Shown here piece by piece: positions 46,724 to 58,033 of a stretch of DNA of 64,000 nt; position 1 is the stretch's first letter; every line of letters starts with the position of its first letter. The notes beneath the pieces are model-generated. The model had not been told where the DNA came from. It searched no databases and worked only from the letters and a program-made list of their open reading frames with translations. Source of the stretch: Russula earlei (lineage: Eukaryota > Basidiomycota > Agaricomycetes > Russulales > Russulaceae); the NCBI GenBank assembly GCA_025769875.1, contig JAGFNK010000199.1, forward strand, positions 1-64,000. The letters run 5' to 3'. The translations under genes and the position numbers were made by a program.

Positions 46724-47817
46724 ATGAACATCTGCTTCGTATCGTTTCCCGCCACCTTGACTTGCATCATGGTGGTACACTTTATTCTGCGACTTCTGTC
46801 TGCAGTGAGATATCATCTCCACACCGCCGTCTTGTTTACATGGACAGACTACAAGACAATTTTTTTCCCAATAGTAAGTGCTCTCTCTGGCCTTTTCTTA
46901 CCATGCGCTCCATAGAGTGTAGACTGTCTTCGCCTGCGCGACTGCACCCGTGCGGTCATTCTCTGATCTCCTTCAATGCTCGGTTTGGGTGTGGTTCCAT
47001 CAGCTCCTGTGCAACGTATCCAACCAAGCTCGAAGCTGCGAGGAAGACAAAGCCAACCATCCGTGGCGACCTCTCCCGTCTGGCAGGATCTCTGAGTCAC
47101 AAGCCGTTGTCTTGCGCTGGGCTACTGTGGTCTTCTGCTTGTTCTTGTCTTCAATCTACGACCAGGATCTCGTTCTCACAACTCTGGGCCTCGTGGCCGC
47201 CACCATCACCTATGATGAACTTGGCGCCGCAAGCAACGTTGTCGGGAAAGCTCTCTGTACTGCTGTAGGATACGCGGCTTTCGAAGTTGGCGCAACGACA
47301 ATCATAGGTATGTTGCGCGAAAACGGCTTCTTTTCACTCCCCAGATGCTGACCCATGGGTAGGCATTAACCATGCGATGGACTTTGTGTCCGTTACAGCT
47401 GTCTCCATTAGTGTGATTCTCATCTTTACTGTAATCCAAGCACAAGACTTTCCTGACGTCGAGGGAGACAAAGCAGTGGGTCGCATGACATTCCCAATCT
47501 ATGCCCCCGAGCTATCTCGACTGTTGACATTCCTCGCCATTGCCGCATGGTCCGTATTCCTCAGTTGGTTTTGGGACGTCGGTCCTATCAGCACCGGGGT
47601 CTTCATTGGCTTTGGCCTTCACGTTGGACTGCGCTACTACTGCCTGCGGACGTTGGGAGCAGACAAAACGTCGTACCTAATATTCAACGTACGTTCTCAC
47701 GCTCACGTACTTGGCACACTCCGAAACGTCGTTGCTGACCTATGGGCGTCCCAGGTTTGGCTCATGACCGCCCATGTTCTCCCATTGCATGCCAGGATGT
47801 CCGTTTTAGCGCTCTGA
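46724..47817 (+). CDS. UbiA-superfamily prenyltransferase, integral membrane
   Basis: Transfers a prenyl chain to an acceptor within a membrane; the acceptor cannot be told from sequence. Inferred CDS: 46724-46873, 46923-47307, 47363-47688 and 47755-47817, giving 307 aa; the introns are 49, 55 and 66 nt and all phases agree. The two Mg-binding acidic motifs are present: NQARSCEEDKANHPWRPL (first, NxxxxxxED-type) and QDFPDVEGDKAVGRMTFP (second, DxxxD). Several hydrophobic helices follow, for example VLRWATVVFCLFL and AVSISVILIFTVI. Similar fungal genes often sit in secondary-metabolite or terpenoid loci, but no partner enzymes are nearby. An upstream in-frame alternative start was not found; the ATG at 46678 is in another frame. 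No damage was seen. Confidence 0.85.
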
Positions 47818-50529
47818 TTATTTCATCCGATTGACAGCTCATTTACGCCATACTATGTATTCGACGCCCTTTCCAACACGCCAGGTGCATGACCACTCTA
47901 TATTTTTATGGAGCACAGACGCTCCTTTTTACGTCTACAGTCCGTATAATCCATAGGCATCATTACTATGAAATTTTCACTGCACTTCCTCAACTAACTC
48001 CTGTCTTGTACTAATATGCCTCCTCGCTCCACTTGTCGTATCGGTACATGTCAACTCGTAGCAACGGATTATTTATTGCTTAGCCATGACGTGTTCCTGA
48101 TGGGACGACTGCTGCTATCCTCGTGCGTCTCTGCACCGGCACCGATCCAGAGCCCAGACGGGAAAATGCCACTGGCGTTGCTACTACCGCACGCCCTTAA
48201 TGAACTGGTTGCTAATTCACCTGGTGGTTGCCGCGCTCCCGAAAACGTGTACGCCTCGAGGCTGACGGGGAATCAGCGCAGTTCACTTGGCTATGGGGCG
48301 GTCCAGACGGAACGGACGGCATGGTGTCGCGAAAAGCTATGGGACAAGCCTGGACGACACTGCCCGCAGCAGCAGCAGCGTCAGCGTCAGTTGTTGCAAA
48401 GCACCGTGATACGTGTTTGCATCGGCCGTTCCCGATGCGGCTCGTCACGTTCGTCCGTTCACAATCAAAAATCGACGTCTGTGTGGGAGGGGAAAGGGAA
48501 AGTCAAGGAGACGAACGAACGAACGCGGGTGTTGCGTGTCGATCAAGGTTTGGCTGATCTGACGGGAAGAAGGTTGATCGTTTTCGTCCACGTGGCCCGC
48601 ATATCGCCGCAGTGCGGGCAAAGCAAAGGGGGTGGTGGTTGATTGATCCCCAATGGAATGGGAATCGTACAGCGTTTAGGTCGTCGGGTGCGGTGCGGTG
48701 CGGTGCGGACGTGGTCGACCCGCCTGCGAGTCTCTCTCTGATCGGGGGGCATTGAGGCGTCATCGTCGTCATCATCCCTTTTGCCTTTTTTGTGGCGCGG
48801 TGATGCCGCTCAGCCTGCTTGTCGAAAGCGAAACCCTAAAAAAGAGAGAGAGAGAGAGACCGGACGGAGAGTTCCTGCCGATACGTTCCCTCCTCGGGCT
48901 AAAGCTCCCCGCGTAAGGGCGTCACATTCGGGCGGGACGGCGGCTCATAATGTGAACGTTTGATGGCCCCCGTTCAGGTCGAGATATCGACGTTTGAACT
49001 TTGCGATAGAAGCGGGCCTCCGAGAGGTCCCAGCCCTCGCTCGGCCTGTGTGAGCTCGGCGCGATGGATGGATATGAACGTCCGCCGATGGACCCTGCAC
49101 GTCAAAAAAGCTCCACAAGCCGGCCAGACGCACGCCCTCACCCCTTCCTCTTCACACGGGAACCGAATGGAAGCGTCGAGGATCTGATGCCGGTGTGGGG
49201 AACGAAGAAAGGAAAAAAAAAAAAAAAAAAAAAAGGAAATTTGTGGACCCACGCCGATCACACACGCAAGAAAAACGGCAACGCATGCCAAAAATTTCAA
49301 GACGGCAAGAAGAAAAAAAAAAAGGATCTCGCGAGGCTTCCGGGCTTTTGACGGTTGGCTCGGGCCCGGGACATTGGTCGGCGGTGCCGAGCGTCGTGTG
49401 GTTGCCTGGAGCTGAGAGAGAGAAAACAATAGAGCCAACCCCACCACACGTACTTGTATAGTTTTGTCGGTCGGTCGGAGCCAAAAAAAAAAAAAAAAAA
49501 AAAAAAAAGCACCAAGGAGAGGCAGCAGCGGCTGGGGGACACGAGTCCGGCGGTCAAGGTGACCGAAGAGGGATCCTTCTCGCCGCGCGGAAAGCGGCAA
49601 CTCCGCACCCCCGGGGACGTGATGGACCTGCTGTCGACCGAGCTGCCACTGCGGTTCGTTCCCGCTGCGGCAGTCGACTGCCGAGGGCGCCCGAAGCACT
49701 CCAGGTTGTGGGGACCAGCCAGACTCCCCCAAACGGCCCGCGAAGAAAAAACGCGTCGAGGCTGGACATCTGCGATCTCCGGAAAAGACTTTGTTTTGTG
49801 GGAGCAGAGGCACATGGAGGGGGGCACGGGTGCGGGCCAAATCGACCGCCCCCGGTCAGGTCACGGAGGAGAGGTAGAGAGAGAGGGTGAGCAAACGCCG
49901 GCCGCTGGACCTGCCTGAGGGGTTCATCGGACCGCCATCGCAAAATAGATAGTGGCGCGCTCAGGCTGGGTGGGGACCTGGTTGGTCGTGTAGTCGCAGC
50001 AGGCAGCAGCAGCCGCTAGAAACGACCCGGACCACACGACCCGCTGTTTTGAAGAAGAGGCCCACGTGGCGTTTGCCTCGTGTGCTGTCTTCTCTCTCGC
50101 CTCTCTCTCGAATCGCCATTTGGGCAAATGAAATTGCGGACGATCTGAGCAGACGGCACCTTTCTTCACAACGCACGACGGCGAGCGCAGGCCATCACCC
50201 GAACAGAACGGCGGCGGCGTCGCCACGGTACGTGCTCTACCCACGGGGGCGCACGCGCACTCGCCCTGGGGGTCGAAGGCGTCGCAGGAAGGGCAAGGGC
50301 AATCGAGACGGCGTCGCACCCACGCACGTTCATGGCCCGCGCGGAGAGCACGAAAACGCATCGCTTCGCCTTCGGTCGATTGAAATGAATGAAAAGAGAG
50401 AGGTTCGCGCACAAATACAGTAAAACCCCGCACGGCTCACACAAAGAAAGCGGCGGACCGCGAGTCGGGGACGCGCCACCTCGCCTACCCACCCACCGGA
50501 CCCGTGACCACGCGCCCGACCACTTCACT
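47818..50529. other. 2.7-kb intergenic region rich in simple sequence
   Basis: No gene is supported. It contains a GGTGC pentamer run (about 48688-48710), a GA run (about 48845-48861), and A-tracts at about 49209-49232, 49313-49323 and 49482-49508. Long open frames on both strands (for example 48974-49840 minus) translate to low-complexity, Phe- or Lys-run-bearing sequence and are not credible. The A-tracts could be old retroposon tails, but no flanking duplications were found. Confidence 0.5.
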
Positions 50530-51836
50530 TCACTTCCTCTCGCGAATATTCAACTTCCGCCGCTTCTCCGTCTCCGTCTCTTCCGTCTCCGCCGCCGCGC
50601 GGCGCAGCGCCTCGCCCTCGCGGCGCCACTGCGCCCTCTCGTACGCGTCCCACTCCTCGCGCGCGTCGACCCACCGCTCCTGCACGTCCCGCACGTCGCT
50701 GCGCACGCCGACGCGCGGGCCCATCGCGCTCGACATGAGCGCGTACGCGTTGGGCTGCGCCGAGCCCGCCGCGGACGGGTCGTGAATGGCCGCGCCGTCG
50801 GGCGCCCGCGTCTCCCCGGCCTTGGGCACGAAGACGTAGCCGGTCGCGCGGTCGATGGCGCGCGTGAGGTTCAGCATCGATTGCTTGTCCTGCGGGGTTT
50901 TTATTTATTTTTATTTATTTTGGCGTGCTTTTGGCGTCAGCGCGAACGTGCGACGGGCACGCTTCCCCCATTCTTTCGTGCGCACGCACCTCGACGGCGA
51001 GCGTCTCGAAGCCCACCAGACCAAAGTCCTCTATCAGCTCGCAGATGGCCATGTTCAGCGCGCTGTAGCGCGGCGAGGCGGACGATAGCGCGTTCTCGAG
51101 ATAAGAGAGGTCCTGCACGTCGGTGTAAAAGTCTAGATTAAAGTCTGAAATCGAGAGGGGTCCCGTTGGTTGGCCGGCCGGTCTGCGAAGACGAGGGGGG
51201 GGGGGGGGATTTACCGAGATCTCCGTACTGCGAGAGAAGGTCGATTTTGGACAAGACGTTGACGTGCGGCAGTTCGAGGTGCAACATGGCTCTGAGCGAT
51301 AAGAGCAAGAGGGAGACGTACTTGGCCGCGTCGGTGACATAATGCGAGTCACAGAGGTGCACGGCAGCCAGCTAGGGTCGAAGAGATGATGAGCGCACAA
51401 CGAAACGAGAGGTGGAACGAACACGCACCCGAAAGCCACATTTCCCCAGCCTTTCGATTATCCTCTTCAGGCTGCCGTGATTGGTGCTGAGCTCGACCTG
51501 ACCTGGGAGATCGAAGAGGACGTAAGCGTGCTTGCCGAGCTCGTTGAGGCGGTCTTCGAGCCAGTCATAGTTGGCCTCGAGATACTCCATGCAGTACAAC
51601 ATTCCACCATTTGGGCCCAAACTGTGCTCTGCCATGACGTCGTGGAGGGTGATGAGGGAAGCGATGTCGATGGCGCAGGGATAGGGGATGTTGTCGTTTG
51701 CCGGGTCGAGATTGACGACGGAGATGGGACGGTCAATGGCGGTGAACAGTTGATGCTTTCCGTAGCAGTACGTCGACTTTCCACTCCCAGGCGAACCGAC
51801 GACGATCTCGCCGAACGGCATGAGGATGGGTGTCAA
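50530..51836 (-). CDS. GPN2: GPN-loop GTPase 2
   Basis: A cytosolic GTPase of the GPN family that helps assemble and import RNA polymerase II (and III). The CDS is 51836-51429, 51371-51215, 51144-50990 and 50889-50530, giving 359 aa; introns are 57-100 nt and phases agree. Motifs: Walker [27 protein letters not shown], the signature [15 protein letters not shown]3 [13 protein letters not shown], and the G4-like base-recognition motif SKIDLL. The C-terminus has the charged helical tail usual for GPN2. Two in-frame starts exist: 51836 ([10 protein letters not shown]) and 51821 (MPFGE). The second matches family N-termini better. The neighbouring Arb1-like gene on the same strand stops only 42 bp upstream of the first ATG, so the promoter must lie inside that gene's 3' end. 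Confidence 0.93.
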
Positions 51837-51878
51837 CGAGAAAGGAAGGTGACCTTCCTAGTTTGGATGATGTCTTTA

Positions 51879-53898
51879 TTACATGTCCGTGTAGAAGCTC
51901 GGCAGTTGGTGCACCAGCTGTTCCATGTACCAATATTTCCTCGACCACTCCTTCTTCCCCCGGCTCGACCCCTCCGACTCTCGTGCTATCTCCACCCATG
52001 TCGCACCGATCCCCATCCCCGCCATCAAACTCTCCGTCACGCTCCTCTCCACCAGCACACTGATCTCGTCCTTCCACGGTCGATGCGCCCCTTTCACCGC
52101 CTTCACCTCCTTCTCATCCTCGTCTTCTTCCATCACAACCGCGCCCCGATTCGTAGTCGGCATGCTCGGTGGCAGCACGTCCGATCCACCCTTGTACACG
52201 CCCTTGTCCAGACGCTCCCACGGCGCGAGCACCAGACGCGCGAACCGGCACGCGAGGTCCTCCTCCACGGCCTCCGCGGCAGGCGCGTTGTGCGCGAGCT
52301 GCCGGGGAGCGCGGGGGGGCTCGATGCGCACGATGCGCCGCGTCGATTGTTCGACGACGCCCGTCGTGTGCGTCAACGGAAGTGCCGAGGGACCGAGGAG
52401 CGGCAGGAGCGTGCGGGGCTCGATATTCCACGTCGCTTGAATGTCGACGAGAGACGCGTCCCAGATCGGCGGGGCCAGCCTGTGCACGGGCTCTCCTTCT
52501 CCTTCGACGGAGGCCATGTCGTCGTCGGCCCAGGAATGCGCGTTCGCACCCCATCCTTCCATAAGGTCGTCCTCCCCCGCAGCAGTGCCCCATTCGCCGC
52601 CGGCAAACGCGGACCTCGACTCGGCCGCGGTCATCACCGAGTCTACGTCTACACCCGCGCTTGGCTGTTCTTGCCTCTGTGGCTCGGCATCTTCTGATTC
52701 GGCCATTCTTTGTCGTTTCGTCCCGGGTTCGTCTCCCCTATCCAGTGACGGAACCTCAGGATGGACCCACATGGCTTGCATCGAGCCCCACAGATCCTTG
52801 CAGCCATCGCTAAAGGCGTCTGGAAGCACACGGCCCATCTTCCAGGAATTCGGGAGCTCAACGCGCGCAAGCTCGACGATCTCGAGCGCACGTCTGATGG
52901 GGCGCTCGTACTCGGGCTCAGGGAAAACGCGACTGCGGATGAGGTAGCGAAAGAAGAAGGATACCAGGATCGGCGTGGCAATGCAACGTGGCTCCGACCT
53001 GAATTGGAGCGGTAAGTGCACCGCCGCGATCACAAGCAGGGGCTGAATGCATTACCAGACGAGACCTCGTTCGCGAAAATGCGACGAGAAGAAGATTTTC
53101 ATGCTCAGTTCCGGGTCGCGCAGGAAATTTTCCATGCGACTGTCCTCGTCTTTGCCACTAGTCACTGCGCCGTCCAGGTCGTCCATTTCCGAATCGGTAT
53201 CATCCGATTCAACGTCAGCATCCAGGATCGCATTCTTGGCTGGGGCAGGAGTTTGCTGTAGCACGCCGATGTATATACGGAACTGATAAACAAAGGGTTA
53301 GGGCGGCCTGCGATCCACCGAGTGGGGCCATGGCGCACAATATCCCACACGTGTTGTACGCCTGGCGTGGTCGCCGGCCAAGTACGACCATTCTTGAAGT
53401 CGATGCTGGCCTGATAGAGGCGATCTGCGGGTGTCATGTTCCTATCCCGCCGCCCATCGTTCAGACCACGGAATGCAAGACGCGGATGATGACGAGCGGC
53501 ACTGACGGATCGTAGGCATTCCTCCTGATGTCCTCCAGCTCTTCCCAGACCTCCCACCACGTCTTGGGCTTCTCCGGCGCGACCTGCACCTGCTGCGCGC
53601 CGCCGGCCTTTTTCTTCTTCCGCTTCTTCTTTTCCAGGCCGTCCGAGGCGTGCTTCGCGCGCAGGACGACGGTCGGTATGCCCATACCGTCGCGCTCGAC
53701 TTGCTCCCCCGCCCGCGTGCGCTGATCGCCCCCCTCGTCGTCGTCGTCGTCGTCGTCGATCGGGACCAGGATGCCCGAGGGCCGGAACGAAGCGAAGGGA
53801 ATGATGTTGACGCCGTCGGGCACCGGCGGAAAGGGCGGGAATCGCAGCTTCGTCGCCGACTCGAGGGTCAATCCCGCGCCCGGATCGGTGGTGGACAT
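51879..53898 (-). CDS. Arb1-like Argonaute siRNA chaperone complex subunit
   Basis: In fission yeast Arb1 is part of the ARC complex that holds Argonaute with duplex siRNA during heterochromatin formation. The start is ATG 53898-53896 (MSTTDPGAG). The N-terminus has a DDDDDDD run and a Lys-rich KKKRKKKK patch. Core Arb1-family blocks are NAYDPSVP, RLYQASIDFKNGRTWP, GVQHVWDIFRIYIGVLQQTP, FLRDPELSMKIFFSSHFRERGLVW-SEPRC, SFFFRYLIRSRVFPEPEYERP, RALEIVELARVELP and GRVLPDAFSDGCKDLWG. Supported exons are ...-53339, 53282-53056 and 52998-51879, with introns of 56 and 57 nt in phase. The first exon ends somewhere near 53500, but I could not find a phase-correct junction to RLYQAS, so a frameshift or unusual splice is possible. 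The C-terminal 300 residues are acidic and less conserved. Identification rests on remembered family motifs. Confidence 0.75.
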
Positions 53899-54780
53899 TT
53901 CGTTGCGTGGGTGCGTGGGTGTGGACGGAGTGGTGTGGGAGTGGTGTGGGAGTGGGGAAGAGAGGAAGGGGGGGAAGGGTGGGGGCATGTGAGGTCGACG
54001 CTCGAGTTCTAAGAAGAAGAGAGGAGAACGGCCGGGGCTGCGCACCGCAGCGCGTGATTCACGGTTCGCCTTCCCCCCCACCCCGTCGACGATTAATTCT
54101 TCTTCCTTCGATCAATCGGTGTGGCAGGCCATGTGTCCGTCTCGAACTCGCGGGGGATTCGAAGGACCACCTGTTTTTATTTTTATAAACCGAGCGTGGA
54201 CGCGGGTAGGTCGGGGGTCGGGGGTGTTCGAAAGCGGGGGTCACCCACGCCACCACCGAATTGATACGCCATCGACAAGGTTTGCCCGTTTGGTTTTTTT
54301 GTTACTCTCATCATCGTCAAGGATCGTCAGGCTTCAGATTTTGGGGGACCCCGCGCGAAAATGGTTTCATTGGTATTGACTCGTGCCTGGGAACCAAGGA
54401 CTTGGCGTGTTTGCGTATTAGAGTGCCCGCTTGCGGCGCAGTCCCCATCGAACACGGAGTTTCCCAATGCGCAGGAGCTGCGTTGCACGACTGACCTGGG
54501 AAAAGCTTTGATGGAGGCGGCCTGCCGTTTGCCGGCAGGCGTAACAATGTGAGTTGGAAGACCAGTACATACAGTATCTATCTCCTCTCACGCCTATCGC
54601 GTCTCAAGTCACCCCCCTCCGTTGGGTTGTGCCTTGAACGCGGAACATGTCGCCGGCATCGCACAAGCAATTGCTTTCAGGTGACAGCTGAGGCCGTTGA
54701 GGGGCGGCCGCCGTGCGTTATCGCCTGTCCTCTCCTCTTCTTTTAATTTAGATAACGGCACGTGGATGACAACATTGCTT
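53899..54780. other. Intergenic region upstream of the Arb1-like gene
   Basis: It holds the presumed Arb1-like promoter. A short perfect inverted repeat, GCCTGCCG-TTTG-CCGGCAGGC, lies near 54520-54540. Open frames are short and unrecognisable. The duplicated module begins near 54781. Confidence 0.45.
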
Positions 54781-55765
54781 GCTCATGCCCCGTCGGATTA
54801 TCATCCCTCGAAAGTCGGTCTTTTTTCACACGCACTCGTGCGGGCTCGGCGACCGTGATGGGCACATTGTTCTCTCTTTCGACATGCGGATGACGAAGAT
54901 GGCGCGTCGTGAGAGAGAGAGAGGAGCTGATCTGTCGGCGTACCTACGGTCTAACCAGAATTAAAACGGTACGGACGTATTCCGATCTGTCGTGGAAGGG
55001 CGCTTTCATCTATCCCAATCCAGGCCTGCGCGCTTACGCGTAATGCGTCGTTTATAAGAGACCCAGGAGACGAATATCCACCCAAAGCTATAGCACGCTT
55101 CAGGTCGCATCCATCTCCCTTCAAACATGCGTCTCTTCCTTACTCCACTCTCTGTACTTTTGCTCGCTGTCCTTGTTCTTGCCCACCCTGTAAGGATCTC
55201 TCATCTCAGCTTACTTTAAGATCTGCCCACTCACTCCCTCGTAGACGGTAGAACCCGAAGTCAAACGGGGCACTAAGTATATCGGGAACAAAGATTACAA
55301 ACGGGACCATTGAGTCGCGTTCCAATCCATGCGGGTTGTTGAAGGTGTGCACACAGACTTGGCAACCAGCACAATCGGGCTGAGTGAGGGAACCATCAGG
55401 TCGTGAGCGTTGCTGTCGGTCTGTTCACGGTGAAAGAGGATCACGTTTCGTACACTTCTCGAGGGTGAGGTGTATATCATGTCCAATTGGCACTCGGATT
55501 TTGTTTTTTCGCTCGGATTCATCGCTGTGGAAAATTATTATGTCGATATTGGGGTTTTGGGTGATTCGTGATGTGATGGTGTGTGCCATAGTAGTGCAGT
55601 GGGCAAGGTTTTTGGTGGCGGAGGCTTTCTGACACTTCTGACTCAAAATCAAACGTGGCGTATCAAGATAAACGGACAGTCTTTCTGATCTCGATACTAT
55701 TGCAAAGTCCAATCTCTTGACGTGCCCCACATGACGTCTGGGGGTGTGATCCATCCGTAGCTTTT
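54781..55765 (+). repeat. Duplicated module, copy 1 (lacks the left segment)
   Basis: From CCCCGTCGGATTATCATC near 54785 to the GACGTCTGGGGGTGTGAT block near 55750 the sequence matches copy 2 at about 56046-56970. The match includes a small peptide gene in the middle and the 3' block with GGAAAATTAT, GGGGTTTTGGGTGATTCGTG and TCTTTCTGATCTCGATACTA. The left segment present in copies 2 and 3 is absent here. Confidence 0.85.
55127..55313 (+). CDS. Tiny secreted peptide, 43 aa, copy 1
   Basis: I do not recognise this peptide. Exon 1 (55127-55189) encodes MRLFLTPLSVLLLAVLVLA plus His-Pro, a textbook signal peptide with likely cleavage after VLA. A 55-nt intron starts GTAAGG and ends CGTAG at 55244. 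Exon 2 (55245-55313) encodes TVEPEVKRGTKYIGNK followed by DYKRDH and TGA. The mature peptide would be about 24 residues, hydrophilic and cysteine-free, with Lys-Arg pairs that could be Kex2 sites. A TATA-like GTTTATAAG lies near 55050, about 75 bp upstream. The case for a real gene is the paralogue at 56380-56568, which keeps both splice sites, the signal peptide and the TVEPEVK core. It is too short for standard gene finders. Confidence 0.6.
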
Positions 55766-55773
55766 TTACAAAT

Positions 55774-56975
55774 GACTTTGACAGGATCAGGACGAGTCTC
55801 TGTAGTGGGGCCGCAAGGTGAGTGGAGATATATACTTAAGATGCGTAACTTCTAACCGCTTCAGGCCAGTGTATATCATCCCGGTGTATGTTCACCCACC
55901 ATCCCCTTTCTGATGGAGAACGGCGACCACGGCAGCAACGATGAGAAGGTCCTTGCAGGTGCGGTAGGCATGGGCATTCCCGCAACGTTCCAGGGTTCCC
56001 TGCGTGGAAACGGCAGCTCGACAAGCTCGATGAAAGGTCCTCTCAATGAGCATGCGCCACCGGATTATCATCTCTTGGAAATCGGTTTGTTCACACGCAC
56101 TCGCGCGGGCTTGGCGACCGTCATGGGCACTTTGTTCTCTGTTTCGACATGTGGGCGACGGAGATGGCGCGTCGTGAGTCTCACGAGGAGCTGATTTGTT
56201 GGCGTACGTGCGGTCTAACCAGAAATAAAACGGAAAAAGGTAAGGACATATTCCGATTTGTCGTGGTGGCAGGGGCGCTCTCATCTATCCCAATCCAGGC
56301 CTGCGCGCTTACGCGTATTGCGTCGTTTATCCACCTAAATCTATAGCACGCTTCAGGTCGCATCCATTTCGTTTCAAACATGCGTCTCTTCCTTACTCCC
56401 CTCTCTGTACTTTTGCTCGCTGTCCTTGTTGTTGCCGACCCTGTAAGGATCTCTCATCTATGCTTACTTTACAGTAAGATCTGCCCACTCACTCCCTCGT
56501 AGACGGTAGAACCCGAAGTTAAACCGGGCACCGAGTATATTCATAACCATTATTGGAAGCGGGACTAGTATTGAGTCGTATTCCAATCCATTCGGGTTAT
56601 CGAAGGCGCGCACACAGACTTGGCAGCTAGCACGCGATCGAGCTGAGTGAGGGAGCCATCAGGTCGTGAGCGTTGCTGTCGGTCTGTTTGCGGTGAAAGA
56701 GAATCACGTTTCGCACTCGGTTTTTGTTTTTCGCTCGGGTTCATCGCTGTGGAAAATTATCATGGGGTTTTGGGTGATTCGTGATGGTGTGTGCCATTGC
56801 GGTGGGCAAGGTTTCCGGTGGCGGTGGCTTTCTGACACTTCTGACTCAAAATCGAACGTGGCGTATCAAAGGACAACAAGATAAAAACGGACAGTCTTTC
56901 TGATCTCGATACTATTGCAAAGTCCAATCTCTGACGTGCCCCAAATGACGTCTGGGGGTGTGATATATCCATAGT
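55774..56975 (+). repeat. Duplicated module, copy 2 (complete, about 1.2 kb)
   Basis: This copy has all segments. The left segment is 55774-56045 (TGACTTTGACAGGATCAGGA, CTTCTAACCGCTTCAGGCC, CGGCAGCAACGATGAGAAGG), shared with copy 3 at 58034-58310. The middle segment is 56046-56220, shared with copies 1 and 3. The peptide gene and 3' block to about 56970 are shared with copy 1. An open frame in the left and middle segments (55913-56194, MENGDHGSNDEKVLAGAVG) recurs at 58169-58414 but shows many replacement changes, so coding is doubtful. Confidence 0.85.
56380..56568 (+). CDS. Tiny secreted peptide, 42 aa, copy 2
   Basis: Paralogue of the peptide gene at 55127-55313. Exon 1 (56380-56442) again encodes MRLFLTPLSVLLLAVLVVA followed by Asp-Pro. 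The intron (56443-56502, 60 nt) keeps the GTAAGG donor and the CCTCGTAG acceptor. Exon 2 (56503-56568) encodes TVEPEVKPGTEYIHNH, then YWKRD and TAG. The signal peptide is almost unchanged while the mature C-terminal half differs at most positions after TVEPEVK, mainly by amino-acid replacement. A C-terminal WKRD keeps one dibasic pair. The TATA-like sequence of copy 1 is deleted here. No CaaX motif is present, so it is not a typical basidiomycete mating pheromone. Function unknown; a small secreted effector or signal is possible. Confidence 0.6.
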
Positions 56976-58029
56976 CTGTTTTAGTGCTGTTCCGGCCCGG
57001 CTCGGCCTGAAAGCCCCGGCTTTGGCCTAGGCTCGAGGCGGCGCCGGCTTTCTCAAATCCAGGCCGAGCCAAAGCCGTCAAACCCGGCTTGGCTCGGCTT
57101 AGGCCGCGGCTTTTCAATGTAATATGAATGAATTGTTTCCGTACAGGTCGCCAATGGACGCTACGACGCTACTGTAGCGCGCCTGTTCGGGGCACACGGA
57201 CAGGGAGGAACCGAGAGCAAGCGGGGATCGTGCCCCGGATCCGACGCTTGATGATGTCCTAGAGGCGCGGGTAAAGGAGTGCGCGAGTGCGCGTGTGTTC
57301 TTGTAGGAGAAGGGAATGATCTTGAGGCGGTCGAGGTTCCCTCTGGCACACGAGAGAGTCAGAAGGGACATCAAAGCTGCTATTCGAGACTGTAGCCACC
57401 AGCCTTGAATACTGTAGCACAAGTTAGGAGAACCGAGCAATCAAAGGGCGCAGAGGGACATGGAACGCGAGACGAAACGAGACAGGAGCAAGTGAGGATG
57501 ACGTCGCGACAGACCGCGAACTAGAACCGATGTGTAAGACAATCTACACTGATCGGAACGAGGCAAGCTCTCCGATTTCTCTTACAGGCAAGTGTAAGCG
57601 AAATCGGAGAGCAAGTAAACGAAGGGGGGTGGGAATTCATAGCAGTACAGTATATCAGCCAAGAGCGTACCAAAAACCGATTCCTCCGACTCCGAGTCCG
57701 CGAGCGCGGGGCGGCGCGACGATGACGACCGGGCGAGGCGCTGCGGGTAGCGAACCCTCGCGTAGAGCGGTGATGACGACGCGAGTGCGTCGCGTCCGTG
57801 CGTGGACGTGTGGCCGGCGCGAGGACGATGCTTGAGGGACGAGGGGGCTGGAGCCGAGGCGAGTGACGTCGACGGCGATCGACTTGAGCCGTTGTCGCCG
57901 TCTGCTGACATGGGAGTGGGCAACGCGAAGGATGACGTCGTGAGTGTGAACGCGAGAAGGCGGGAGAGGGATGAAGGACGATGGAGAGAGGGACGACGCG
58001 TGGCGCGCAAGGGGGCGTCATGTGAGACT
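56976..58029. other. Sequence between module copies 2 and 3
   Basis: This stretch is not shared with the other copies. It holds a cluster of GGCTCGGC/GGCCGAGCC-type words (about 56990-57115) in both orientations and a strong 44-nt hairpin at 57568-57611. Minus-strand frames at 57440-57114 and 58286-57582 are open but unrecognised. The second runs into module copy 3 and includes LSRLLAFTLTTSSFALPTP, which could be a signal peptide. No gene is firmly supported. Confidence 0.4.
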
Positions 58030-58033
58030 CCTT

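Noticed and set aside
49209..49508. A-tracts as LINE or SINE tails
   Set aside because: No flanking target duplications and no element body could be identified next to them.
48974..49840. 288-codon minus-strand frame and its partners in the 48-50 kb region
   Set aside because: They contain phenylalanine or lysine runs encoded by mononucleotide tracts and no domain; they look like chance frames in low-stop sequence.
51477..52697. 406-codon plus-strand frame
   Set aside because: It spans the antisense of two well-supported genes (GPN2 and the Arb1-like gene) with arginine/histidine-rich nonsense sequence.
55127..56568. Peptide genes as mating pheromone precursors
   Set aside because: Basidiomycete pheromone precursors end in a CaaX farnesylation motif and lack a classical signal peptide. 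These have a signal peptide and no cysteine.
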